Below are positions 16,856 to 26,082 of a stretch of DNA of 64,000 nucleotides, in pieces. The notes below the pieces were generated by a model. It was not told the origin of the DNA. It saw only the letters and a program-made list of their open reading frames with translations, and searched no databases. Position 1 is the first letter of the stretch. Every line of letters starts with the position of its first letter. The stretch comes from an uncultured Prevotella sp. (GTDB taxonomy: Bacteria > Bacteroidota > Bacteroidia > Bacteroidales > Bacteroidaceae): assembly GCA_900550035.1 (NCBI GenBank), contig URQS01000004.1, forward strand, positions 1 to 64,000, read 5' to 3'. Both the position numbers and the translations under genes were made by a program.

Positions 16856-18061
16856 ATGAAACGCTTTAAAAGACATTTAACAATTGCCATATTGGCTATT
16901 TTTATGTTTCTTGCGCATAGTAATAATGCGTATGCAAACGATGTGAACGCGACTGCTGAGGCCGACTCTATAGAGATTAGTCTGCTTACATGCGGCCCGC
17001 GTCCTAATGTGTATAGCCTGTATGGACATACTGCAATAAGATATAGAAATATTACTCGTGGAGAAGACTTTGCTGTCAACTACGGTATGTTCTCTTTCGA
17101 AAAGCCATTTTTCGTACTTAGGTTTGTTTTTGGACTGACCGATTATGAGATGGGAATTGAATATTTCGATGATTTTGTTTCGCATTATGCTCCTACAGGA
17201 TGTGGAATACGTCAGCAAAAGCTTAATCTTTCAGCACATGAGAAGGCTGTTATCGCAGCAGCTATTGACGAAAATTACCGACCTGAAAACCGTGTGTATC
17301 GATATAATTATTTTTACGACAACTGTACGACACGTGCTCGTGATATGATTGTAGGGCATATTGACGGTAGAGTGGAATATGAAGGACAAGTGGACACAAG
17401 CCTTTCCTTTCGTAAGTTAATTCATCGTTACAATACAACACATCGTTGGGCTCGTTTCGGCAATGACCTGTTGCTTGGTGTAAAGGCCGACTCGAAAACC
17501 AATCGCAACGAACAGCAGTTTCTGCCTGAGAATTTGTGTCATGACTTTTCCGATGCGCAAATTGTTTCGAATGATGGTACACGACGAAAACTTATTGACA
17601 GTGAGTCGTTGGTAATTGAGCGTACACGTGGGGTGGGGGCTGATTCATTTCCTTTGTCGCCAATGGCATGTATGGTGTTGATTGCACTGACAGTAGTAGT
17701 TCTCACATGTGTAGAGCGTGTGCTGAAATCGAATTTTTGGGCTCTTGATGTTGTCATGATGGCTCTGACTGGGCTTTGTGGTCTGATACTTTTGGCAATG
17801 GTGTTCTCGCAACATCCTACAGTGAGATTAAATCTGCAAATCTTACTGCTCAATCCGGTCAACCTTATAGCGTTGGTGTCTGTTGTCAAGAACCTACGAA
17901 ACGGACATGTACATGTGTGGTTGAAGCTTTGGACTGTATGCATAATCCTGTTCGTTGTAGGAGGCCTGTTGCAAACTTATGCCGAAGGTATGCTTATTTT
18001 GGCATTATCTTTGCTTATAAGAAACATATCAAAATTATTTATATATAAAAAAACAAGATGA
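16856..18061 (+). CDS. lnb: DUF4105 protein, lipoprotein N-acyltransferase (Lnb) candidate
   Basis: From ATG 16856 this is a 401-aa protein with a signal peptide (about 1-28), an extracytoplasmic DUF4105 domain and a C-terminal membrane domain of about four helices (from residue 265 on). Two conserved residues stand out: His58 in YGHTAIRY and Cys157 in YDNCTTRARD, a Cys-His arrangement fitting acyl transfer. I recall that a Bacteroides DUF4105 protein was identified as Lnb, which adds the third acyl chain to lipoproteins in organisms without Lnt; that is memory, not checked. A TAttTTTG match at 16844-16851 is too close to the ATG for a normal leader. The stop codon overlaps the next gene by 4 bp. 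Confidence 0.8.
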   Translation: MKRFKRHLTIAILAIFMFLAHSNNAYANDVNATAEADSIEISLLTCGPRPNVYSLYGHTAIRYRNITRGEDFAVNYGMFSFEKPFFVLRFVFGLTDYEMGIEYFDDFVSHYAPTGCGIRQQKLNLSAHEKAVIAAAIDENYRPENRVYRYNYFYDNCTTRARDMIVGHIDGRVEYEGQVDTSLSFRKLIHRYNTTHRWARFGNDLLLGVKADSKTNRNEQQFLPENLCHDFSDAQIVSNDGTRRKLIDSESLVIERTRGVGADSFPLSPMACMVLIALTVVVLTCVERVLKSNFWALDVVMMALTGLCGLILLAMVFSQHPTVRLNLQILLLNPVNLIALVSVVKNLRNGHVHVWLKLWTVCIILFVVGGLLQTYAEGMLILALSLLIRNISKLFIYKKTR

Positions 18062-19410
18062 AATTATCCACTATATTGTTTTTGGCGGTATTGTCAGGAG
18101 CGGATATGCAAGCGCAGACTTTGCAGTCTGCGCCGCGTCTTGTCGTTAATATAACTGTCGACCAATTGCGTACCGACTATATCGAGCATTTTGCACCACT
18201 TTATGGTAATGGCGGTTTTCGCAAATTGCTCGAACATGGCCGTGTGTATGAGGCTGCGAGCTATCCTTTTGCGCCTGTAGACCGAGCTTCGGCCATTGCG
18301 TCGATAGCGACAGGCACAACGCCGCATTATAACAATATTGTAGCAACACAGTGGCTTGACCGTAATACATTACGCCCTGTTTTCTGTACTGATGATGCTG
18401 AATTTGGTACTTCTCCACAAAACATGTCAACGTCGACTGTTGCTGATGAGTTGAAGATATCAACAAAGGGTGCGGCTATAGTCTATTCTGTAGCTCCTGT
18501 TAAGGATGCAGCAGTCTTGTCGGCTGGTCATGCGGCAGACGGGGCATTTTGGGTGAATGATGTAACGGGACAGTGGGCTACGTCAGAATATTACTCCAAA
18601 GGAGCCCAGTCGCTTGTAAGAACCTTTAATAATGCGACCTCAAAACGTGTGACAGGCGATAATGATGCTGTTGCCGACCTGTCGGTGACTTGTGTCAATA
18701 AAATGGGGATGGGACGCGACCATATAACTGATATGCTATCGGTTACGCTTTCGGCAAAGGGCACAGAACCTACTATGTGGCAGTCGGAAATGGAGGTCAT
18801 TTATGTTAAACTTGACCAAACCATTGCTTCGCTTATAAAGCGTATTGAAGACAAAGTTGGCAGCGACAAGGTTATGTTTGTGCTTACCAGTACTGGTTAT
18901 GTTGATGAGCAGCCAGTTGATTATCAGCGGTTTCGTATTCCGTCAGGTACATTCTACATAAATCGTACTGCCAACTTGCTTAACATGTATCTTGGCGCCA
19001 TTTATGGTCAGGCAAAATACGTTGAAACTTGTTTCCATAACCAGATCTATCTTGACCGAAAGCTTATAGAGCAGCGTCACATCAGTTTTACTGACGTGAT
19101 AACGCGGTCGAAAGAATTGCTTGTACAAACAGCTGGTGTGCGTAACGTTGCAACCAGTCCGTACAATCCGTCTGTGAGTGGCGACCTCATCATCGAGACC
19201 GCTCCAGGATGGCGTATACTCAACGAAGACAATCACGAAAACTATTTCTCGCGTGCAGCTTTCATCCCGTTTCCTATAATTATGTATGGTGCAGGAGTAA
19301 AGCCTGGGCGTGTTACAACCCGTGCCACGGTGGATCGAATAGCTCCAACCGTAGCTAAGGCTATACGTATACGTGCCCCGAATGCTTGTTCGTCTGAGCC
19401 GTTGCAGTAG
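18058..19410 (+). CDS. Alkaline-phosphatase-superfamily (PafA-like) exported protein
   Basis: This 450-aa protein has a signal peptide (about 1-20) and the alkaline phosphatase/nucleotide pyrophosphatase core: the metal ligand Asp35 (NITVDQLRTDY), the nucleophile region VDRASAIASIATGTTP (74-89) and a C-terminal FSRAAFIPFPIIMYG segment. Where active PafA enzymes have a Asp-His-Gly metal motif this one reads LTSTGYVDE, and no other Asp-His pair was seen, so it may have an altered or absent activity. It overlaps the Lnb candidate by 4 bp (ATGA), so the two are translationally coupled. The substrate is unknown. Confidence 0.75.
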   Translation: MKLSTILFLAVLSGADMQAQTLQSAPRLVVNITVDQLRTDYIEHFAPLYGNGGFRKLLEHGRVYEAASYPFAPVDRASAIASIATGTTPHYNNIVATQWLDRNTLRPVFCTDDAEFGTSPQNMSTSTVADELKISTKGAAIVYSVAPVKDAAVLSAGHAADGAFWVNDVTGQWATSEYYSKGAQSLVRTFNNATSKRVTGDNDAVADLSVTCVNKMGMGRDHITDMLSVTLSAKGTEPTMWQSEMEVIYVKLDQTIASLIKRIEDKVGSDKVMFVLTSTGYVDEQPVDYQRFRIPSGTFYINRTANLLNMYLGAIYGQAKYVETCFHNQIYLDRKLIEQRHISFTDVITRSKELLVQTAGVRNVATSPYNPSVSGDLIIETAPGWRILNEDNHENYFSRAAFIPFPIIMYGAGVKPGRVTTRATVDRIAPTVAKAIRIRAPNACSSEPLQ

Positions 19411-19439
19411 CCAGTTTATGGCTTCTGTAGTGGTAAAAT

Positions 19440-19493
19440 AGCACCTTGTAGGCGTTAATCGCTATTATAATGGTGCTGTTCGGATTTTTTTTT
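19440..19493 (+). terminator. Terminator after the Lnb-phosphatase pair
   Basis: Arms AGCACC (19440-19445) and GGTGCT (19472-19477), with a weak inner pairing, are followed by nine T residues from 19485. The stem is short but the T-run is strong. Confidence 0.55.
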
Positions 19494-19546
19494 GTAATTT
19501 TACACCCAATATTCGTAACAAGCATAAAATAAAAGCAAAATATAAA

Positions 19547-22500
19547 ATGAATTTCAACAAATTATTACAATCATTGTTCGGCAACAAGTCGTCAAAGGAC
19601 ATGAAGCTGATACAGCCCCTTGTAGAAAAAGTTAAGGCTGCTTATCCCGAGATAAAAGCTTTGAGCAATGATGAACTGCGTGCACGTACAAAACAATTGC
19701 AGAAGTACGTTCAGGATTCAGCCAACGAGCAAAAGGCCAAGATTGCCGAGCTGAAGGCCAAGATTGAGGAGACTCCTATCGATGAGCGTGAGAGCATATT
19801 CAATGCCATTGACAAGCTTGAGAAGGAAGTTCTGGAAATCTACGAGAAGGCACTTGACGAGGTTATGCCTGTTGCTTTTTCTATTGTAAAGGATACAGCG
19901 CGTCGTTTTGCCGAAAATGAGGAGACTATAGTAACTGCCACTGATTTCGACCGTGAACTCGCTGCCGACCCCAAGAATGACTTTATAACTATTGATGGCG
20001 ACAATGCTATCTATCACAACCATTGGACTGCTGGTGGCAACGACCTCAAATGGGAAATGGTACATTATGATGTTCAGGTGTTCGGTGGTATCGTGTTGCA
20101 TCAAGGTAAGATTGCCGAGATGGCTACAGGTGAGGGTAAGACCCTTGTGGCTACGCTCCCCGTATTCCTTAATGCCCTCACAGGCAATGGCGTACATGTC
20201 GTAACTGTCAACGACTATCTTGCCAAGCGTGACTCTGAATGGATGGGCCCGCTCTATATGTTTAATGGTCTTTCGGTAGACTGCATTGACAAGCATCGCC
20301 CTAACTCGCCTGAGCGCCGTAAGGCATACATGGCAGACATCACATTCGGTACTAACAATGAATTCGGTTTCGACTATCTGCGCGACAATATGGCCATCTC
20401 TCCTGCCGACCTCGTTCAGCGCAAGCATAACTATGCTATTGTCGATGAGGTTGACTCTGTGCTTATTGACGATGCACGTACACCGCTTATCATCTCCGGT
20501 CCGGTAGCCAAGGGCGATGACCAGATGTTTGAAGAATATCAACCCCTTGTAGAACGTATCGTAGATGTTCAGCGTAAGCTAGCTACCCAGTATCTTGCTG
20601 AGGCAAAGCAGCTTATAGCCGAAGGCCAAAAGGCCAACGACCAGAAGAAACTTGATGAGGGCTTCCTCGCTCTCTATCGCTCACATAAAGCTCTTCCAAA
20701 GAACAAACCGCTTATCAAATACCTCTCAGAGGAAGGTATCAAGGCTGGTATGCTCAAGACAGAGGAGTATTACATGGAGAACAACAACCGTCGTATGCCG
20801 GAATGTGTTGAGCCTCTTTATTTCGTAGTTGATGAGAAGCTGAACAGTTGCGACCTTACAGATAAGGGTACAGAGTGGCTTGCCAACCAGGTGCAGGACA
20901 AGGAGCTCTTTGTGCTTCCTGACATCACTTCGGAGCTGTCGGCTCTTGAGAATGAAAAAGACCTTGACGAGCAGCAACGTCTTGACAAGAAGGACGACTT
21001 GCTCAATCATTACGCCGTTCAGTCGGAGCGTGTACACACTCTTCAGCAGCTGCTTAAGGCTTACACCATGTTCAATAAGGACGACGAGTATGTCGTTATG
21101 GACGGTGAGGTGAAGATTGTTGATGAGCAGACTGGTCGTATCATGGAGGGACGTCGTTGGAGCGACGGCTTGCATCAGGCTGTTGAGGCTAAGGAGCACG
21201 TTAGAGTTGAGGCTGCAACACAGACATTCGCAACAATCACACTCCAGAACTACTTCCGTATGTACCACAAACTTTCGGGTATGACAGGTACAGCTTCTAC
21301 AGAGGCTGGCGAGTTCTGGGATATCTATAAGCTTGACGTTGTTGAGATACCTACCAACCGCCCAATCCTGCGTAAGGACCTTGACGACCGTGTATACAAG
21401 ACAGCACGTGAGAAGTATGCTGCTGTAATCGATGAGATTGTAGAGATGCGCAATAGTGGCCGTCCGGTTCTTGTAGGTACTACTTCAGTAGAAATCTCAG
21501 AGCTTATCTCGAAGATGCTCAACATGCGTAAGATTCCACATCAGGTGCTTAATGCCAAGCTTCATAAGAAGGAGGCTGACATTGTTGCTGAGGCAGGACG
21601 TAGCACAATGGGAATGGCAGAGATTGTTGGTGAAGACGGTACAAAGCACTTCGAGGAGCGTATGTTGGGTGCTGTTACCATTGCCACCAATATGGCAGGT
21701 CGTGGTACCGACATCAAGCTTACACCTGAGGTAAAGGCTGCAGGTGGTTTGGCCATCATCGGTACAGAACGTCATGAAAGCGTCGTGTAGACCGCCAGCT
21801 TCGTGGTCGTGCTGGTCGTCAGGGCGACCCGGGTAGCTCTGTGTTCTATGTTTCGTTGGAGGATAAGCTGATGCGTCTGTTTGCCTCAGAGCGTATTGCA
21901 AGCCTCATGGACCGTCTTGGATTTAAGGAGGGCGACCGTATTGAGAATCCGATGATTTCGAAGAGCATCGAGCGTGCTCAGAAGAAGGTCGAGGAGAACA
22001 ACTTCGGTATACGTAAGCATTTGCTTGAGTATGATGACGTGATGAACAAGCAGCGTACCGTTATATACGAAAAGCGTCGCCATGCTCTTATGGGCGAGCG
22101 CATCGGTATGGATATCACCAATGTTATTTGGGATCGTGTAGTTGCCATCATCGAGCAGAATGATTATGAGGGATGCCGCGAGCAGTTCCTTAAGATTCTG
22201 GCTATGGAGTGTCCGTTTAGCGAGGAAGAGTTTGACAATGCTAAGCGTGAAGACCTTGAGGAACGTGCCTTCCAGAGCACAATGGCAACATTCAAGCGCA
22301 AAACCGATCGTATTGAGAGTGTAGCTTGGCCTATTATCAAGGAAGTTGAGGAGAATCAGGGTGCAATTTACGAGCGCATCATGGTGCCAATTACCGACGG
22401 CAAGCGTGTATACAATATTCCTTGCAACCTCAAGGAGGCATATCGCACTGAGGCAAAGGACGTTGTGAAGCAGTTTGAGCGTGTGATAATGTTGCACATC

Positions 22501-22935
22501 ATCGACGATGTATGGAAGGAGAACCTGCGTCTGCTTGACGAACTTCGTCATAGTGTGCAGAATGCTTCTTACGAGCAGAAGGATCCGTTGCTCATCTTCA
22601 AGCTTGAGAGTGCCAAGTTGTTCGACTCGATGGTTAACGATATGAACAATCGTATTTGCAGCATCCTCACACGCGGACAGATTCCTGAAATGCAAAGACA
22701 GGAAGAGGTTCGTGAGGCTGCTCCCGAGGAGCACACACAGCGTCAGAACTATACCGAGGAGAAGGTTGATCTTGATAACGAAGAGCAGCGTGCTGCCGCT
22801 AATCACGACACACGTGAGAATGTAAGCGAGAATCACACTCCGCTGGTTAAGGATAAGATGCCTGGACGCAACGATCTTTGTCCTTGTGGCAGTGGCAAGA
22901 AGTTTAAGAACTGCCACGGTAAGGGACTTGTTTAA
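19547..22935 (+). CDS. secA: Preprotein translocase ATPase SecA, interrupted by a one-base frameshift
   Basis: Restored, this is an about 1130-aa SecA, the motor that drives unfolded proteins through SecYEG. Visible parts are the Walker A motif MATGEGKT, a DEVD helicase motif, motifs of the second nucleotide fold (GRGTDIKL) and a C-terminal zinc finger CPCGSGKKFKNCHG. The frame runs to a stop at 21788-21790, just after GTERHES. One C more after 21781 restores the expected RRVDRQLRGRAGRQGDPGSS and joins the second part (21841 on). SecA is essential, so this is most likely a sequence error. Bacteroidetes SecA is usually about 1100 aa, which matches. Confidence 0.92.
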
Positions 22936-22989
22936 ACTTGTTTCTTTCTGAATAAAGTGATAATGTTTCACTTTATGATTATAATAAAT

Positions 22990-23032
22990 GCGGGTGTTTC
23001 AAAAATACGAAAGGATTTTTGAAGCATCCGCG
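22990..23032 (+). terminator. Terminator after secA
   Basis: A long hairpin pairs GCGGGTGTTTCAAAAAT with ATTTTTGAAGCATCCGC, with two mismatches. A smaller hairpin of ATAAAGTGA/TCACTTTAT precedes it (about 22953-22978). One or both end the secA transcript. Confidence 0.65.
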
Positions 23033-23065
23033 TTTGTGTTTATCGTATAACACTCAAATAGCTAT

Positions 23066-23278
23066 ATGACATCAAGAAATGAAGAAAAGTGGAATGCCAA
23101 CTATAGTGCGTTGAAGGAATATATTCAGGCGCATGGGCATCTGCCAGACAAGAAGAAGGTTGAAAACCGTGGTCTTCTTAATTGGTGGAAGTATAATAAG
23201 AAATGTATCAAGCTTGGCAAACTCAGTGAGTATAGGGTGGATATGTTGCAAATACTTAGTGATATGCGTGACAATTAG
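23066..23278 (+). CDS. Small helicase-associated-domain protein
   Basis: This 70-aa protein contains one copy of the helicase-associated (HA) three-helix pattern: W, then LKEYIQAHGHLP, a short loop, LLNWWKYNKK, then LGKLSEYRVDML. Such domains occur at the C-terminus of helicases and restriction-type ATPases and may bind nucleic acid. Here it stands alone, 17 bp before the FetA-like gene. The RecQ in this window (30554-33052) ends in a similar domain. The function as a single domain is unknown. Confidence 0.6.
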   Translation: MTSRNEEKWNANYSALKEYIQAHGHLPDKKKVENRGLLNWWKYNKKCIKLGKLSEYRVDMLQILSDMRDN

Positions 23279-23294
23279 TTAACGAATAGGAAAA

Positions 23295-23915
23295 ATGAAT
23301 ATTGAATTATATAAGGCTGCAATAAAATCCAAGGATAATCAGTTGTTTTCGGATTTGTCCTTTATATCAAATGCAGGCGATCGCCTGGCGCTTGTATCTT
23401 CCGATGCAGAGTGCTTGACTATGACTTTGCAGGCAATGCTTGGCATGAAACATATGAACAGTGGTTGGGCATGTATTGATGGTGAACCCGTATTACCTTC
23501 TGTAGCAGTCTGTTTCCGACGTTATATTTCGTATCTTCCTAAGAACATTGACTTCGGAAGTGTAACTGTTGAACAGGTAGCAAAGGATAAAATGAAGGGT
23601 GACAGCAAGTATTCATTACAAGAAGCCGAACGTCATTTGCAGCTTCTTGGTGTGGAATCTGAATGTTTGAGCAAATCATTTGCTTCACTTGATGCATCTA
23701 TTGCCCAGCGTGCAGCTCTTGCCATCACAGTTATGGACGGTCGTCCGATAGCTTTGCTCGACAATCCAACGTCGTTACAAGATGAGGCTGGGAGCAAACT
23801 TATAGCCGATTATCTGACTTCCTCATTGTTTGATGATGTAGCGGTCGTTGTAGCTACTTCAGATCCGATTGTGATAGCAGTGTGTAACAAGAAACAATTT
23901 ATAGCAAACAAATAA
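23295..23915 (+). CDS. FetA-like ABC ATPase with degraded catalytic motifs
   Basis: This 206-aa protein has the length and layout of the ATPase of FetAB-type ABC exporters but its key motifs are lost. The P-loop position reads LVSSDAECLTMTLQ instead of G-x-x-G-x-G-K-S/T; the signature LSGGQ reads LDASI; the Walker B reads PIALLDNPTS with Asn in place of the catalytic Glu. It could therefore not hydrolyse ATP by the normal mechanism. The 8-bp gap to the permease gene shows they form one operon. It may be a regulatory or structural pseudo-ATPase, or a decaying gene. Confidence 0.65.
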   Translation: MNIELYKAAIKSKDNQLFSDLSFISNAGDRLALVSSDAECLTMTLQAMLGMKHMNSGWACIDGEPVLPSVAVCFRRYISYLPKNIDFGSVTVEQVAKDKMKGDSKYSLQEAERHLQLLGVESECLSKSFASLDASIAQRAALAITVMDGRPIALLDNPTSLQDEAGSKLIADYLTSSLFDDVAVVVATSDPIVIAVCNKKQFIANK

Positions 23916-23922
23916 TAATAAT

Positions 23923-25533
23923 ATGATAACGACATTAGGATTGGCTCTTGGAGTCTTGTTTCTATTAATTCCATTGTGTGTGGCTTACGTCTATCATATA
24001 GATATGGTGACGCGTATGCTTCGTACCTTCTTCTGTATGGTATTGCGTGTAGGTGTGCTTGGAGTGGCAGTTTATTATCTTATGCAAACCAACAGTCTGA
24101 CACTTAGCTTGTTGGCTGCTTTAGTGTTTATGCTGTATTCTGTTGTAGTTGTTGTCTATAGGGCACGTCTTAAGCTTTCACTATTCCTGTTGCCGGTATT
24201 TGCAGGAATGTTGGTAGCAGTTGTTTTTGCTGCTGCAATATTGTTGTTTGCCAATGTCGCAATAGGTGATAATTTCGGTATGCGTTATTTGTTGCCAGTA
24301 TTTGCATTGTTGTCGGGAAGCATTGTTGAGCCAATGACACAATCGTTGGCAACATATTATGCAGGTCTGAAGCATCACAATCATTTGTATTACTATCTTA
24401 TAGGCAATGGCGCAACCCGCTCTGAGGCCATAAGTTATCTTATGAAACGTGCATTGGAGAAATCGTATGTGCCAGGACTGCGCCGTATGGCAGGAGTTGT
24501 TGTTGGCGTTTCGCCAGTATTTATGTGGACAATGATAGTGTGTGGAGCATCGGTTTTCGATGCGGTTGCTATTCAGATACTAGTTATGACGGCTGTATTT
24601 GCAGCATCTGTAGTGGCAGCTGTCGTTTCGCTGACAATAGCAAGACGTTATGTTATTGATGGTTACGACCGATTGAAATCCGTTCTTGTCTTATGCTGCA
24701 TTTGTGTTACGCTTTGCTCATGCAATCAGATAGTGAAGCGCATGGACGCAAAGGTGGTGGAGAGCAAGAATGTTCTGCTATCACAAAACAAAGAAGAGAC
24801 TGATGCCGACTTTAGCAAGAAAAAAGAAAACACTAATGCTGAAAACCCCAACCTTGAGATCCCTGCCCCTCTGAAGCTGGTGCCCGAACAGATACTCCAT
24901 CGTACTGGCTATACCGCATCCTACAACAGCGACCGTCGTGTGCCCAACTGGGTGGCATGGAATCTTACGCCAAGCCGACTGACAGGTGAAGCAAAGCGTA
25001 ATGGGGCAGCTTTTCATGAGGACGAGGACGTTCCGGAGCCACGTGCTGTCAACATCGACTATGTACGCTCGGGCTATGATCGTGGTCATATGTGTCCGGC
25101 TGGCGACAACAAGTGGAGCGCAGTAGCAATGGACGAATCGTTTCTTTTCACAAATATATGTCCGCAAGCACCTTCGCTTAATCGTGGCGATTGGAACGAA
25201 ATGGAGCAAGCCTGCCGCAAGTGGGCCAAGCAGTATGGCGACTTGTATATTGTCTGTGGACCGATATTCTATAAAGGCAAGACCAAGACGATTGGTGCCA
25301 ATAAGGTGGCAGTGCCCGATGCCTTCTTCAAGGTGGTGTTATGTATAAAGGGCGAGCCTAAGGCTATCGGCTTTATATACAAGAATGCTGATGGCAATCG
25401 TCCGAAGGGCGACTATGCCAACTCGGTTGATGAAGTGGAGCGAATCACAGGCATCGACTTCTTCCCGTCACTTCCCGACAAGATAGAGAAGAAGGTCGAG
25501 GCAGAGTGCAATCCCGACGATTGGGAATTATAA
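23923..25533 (+). CDS. FetB-like permease fused in frame to a DNA/RNA non-specific endonuclease
   Basis: One continuous 536-aa frame holds two proteins. Residues 1-250 are a multi-helix FetB/YbbM-type (UPF0014) permease with LATYYAGLKHHNHLYYYLIGNGATRSEA-like conserved region split around 145-175. Residues from about 252 begin a lipoprotein-like signal (VLCCICVTLCSC) and then a NUC1-type nuclease with RGHMCPAGD (DRGH motif, about 386-394) and FLFTNICPQ. At 24671-24675 the text reads GATTG; with one T fewer it would read GATGA, giving a stop for the permease overlapping an ATG for the nuclease. So the fusion may be real or may come from one inserted base. The nuclease is an extracytoplasmic DNase/RNase. 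Confidence 0.75.
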   Translation: MITTLGLALGVLFLLIPLCVAYVYHIDMVTRMLRTFFCMVLRVGVLGVAVYYLMQTNSLTLSLLAALVFMLYSVVVVVYRARLKLSLFLLPVFAGMLVAVVFAAAILLFANVAIGDNFGMRYLLPVFALLSGSIVEPMTQSLATYYAGLKHHNHLYYYLIGNGATRSEAISYLMKRALEKSYVPGLRRMAGVVVGVSPVFMWTMIVCGASVFDAVAIQILVMTAVFAASVVAAVVSLTIARRYVIDGYDRLKSVLVLCCICVTLCSCNQIVKRMDAKVVESKNVLLSQNKEETDADFSKKKENTNAENPNLEIPAPLKLVPEQILHRTGYTASYNSDRRVPNWVAWNLTPSRLTGEAKRNGAAFHEDEDVPEPRAVNIDYVRSGYDRGHMCPAGDNKWSAVAMDESFLFTNICPQAPSLNRGDWNEMEQACRKWAKQYGDLYIVCGPIFYKGKTKTIGANKVAVPDAFFKVVLCIKGEPKAIGFIYKNADGNRPKGDYANSVDEVERITGIDFFPSLPDKIEKKVEAECNPDDWEL

Positions 25534-25535
25534 TA

Positions 25536-25970
25536 TTATACTTTCAGCTTGTACACATTCGTTGTCTTGGGTTCGAAACCTACGGATTGATACAGGGCAT
25601 TCGCAGCCACACGTGCCGGACGCGATGTCAGCATCAGTGTGCATGGCGAGTATTTGCGGGCTGCTTCTATAGCATGTTCAATCAGCAGTCTGCCGAGTTT
25701 CTTGCCACGCATGTTGTTGTCTACTACTACGTCCTCTATCCATGCTTTGCTGCCGGTAGGGGCGTAGTATACGGCGAGAGTACACATTCCAACTATCTTG
25801 CCGTCTGCCTCCAACAGCAGCAGATGGGTATCGGGCGATGTTATGATGGCGTTCAGGGCTTCGATAGTCATAGGCAGGGCTGATTGCGAGAGTTGGGGCA
25901 GCAGCATATTGATGCTTTCAAGATACTCTGCCTTGGCTTCGGTGGCTTCAAAAATTATCGGTTCGTGCAT
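25536..25970 (-). CDS. GNAT-family N-acetyltransferase
   Basis: This 144-aa protein shows the GNAT fold: N-terminal helices, a beta-4 strand VGMCTLAVYY, and the acetyl-CoA loop VVVDNNMRGKKLGRLLIEHAIE, which contains R-G-x-K-x-G around residues 88-94. It ends with LYQSVGFEPKTTNVYKL, the usual C-terminal Tyr-containing motif. The acceptor substrate is not known. It is convergent with the permease-nuclease gene, with only 2 bp between stops, and starts at a shared divergent promoter region with the alpha-galactosidase gene. Confidence 0.82.
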   Translation of the reverse strand: MHEPIIFEATEAKAEYLESINMLLPQLSQSALPMTIEALNAIITSPDTHLLLLEADGKIVGMCTLAVYYAPTGSKAWIEDVVVDNNMRGKKLGRLLIEHAIEAARKYSPCTLMLTSRPARVAANALYQSVGFEPKTTNVYKLKV

Positions 25971-26010
25971 GCTTTTTAACGATTTATGATTGTTTTAAAT
26001 TAGTTGTTAT

Positions 26011-26041
26011 GCAAAGATACATAAATTTATGTGTATCTTTG
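26011..26041. promoter_or_regulatory. Near-palindromic divergent promoters (GNAT / alpha-galactosidase)
   Basis: The minus strand has TAtcTTTG (26012-26019 read in reverse) and the plus strand has TAtcTTTG (26034-26041). The two -7 boxes form a nearly perfect palindrome of about 32 bp, so the two genes may compete for polymerase or share a regulator. Confidence 0.65.
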
Positions 26042-26082
26042 CACATATATAAACTATTATAAGCAATAAAACAATCAAAGAA

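Noticed and set aside
21886..22971. 361-codon open frame antisense to the end of secA
   Set aside because: The SecA C-terminus with its zinc finger is certain, so this is a codon-use shadow.
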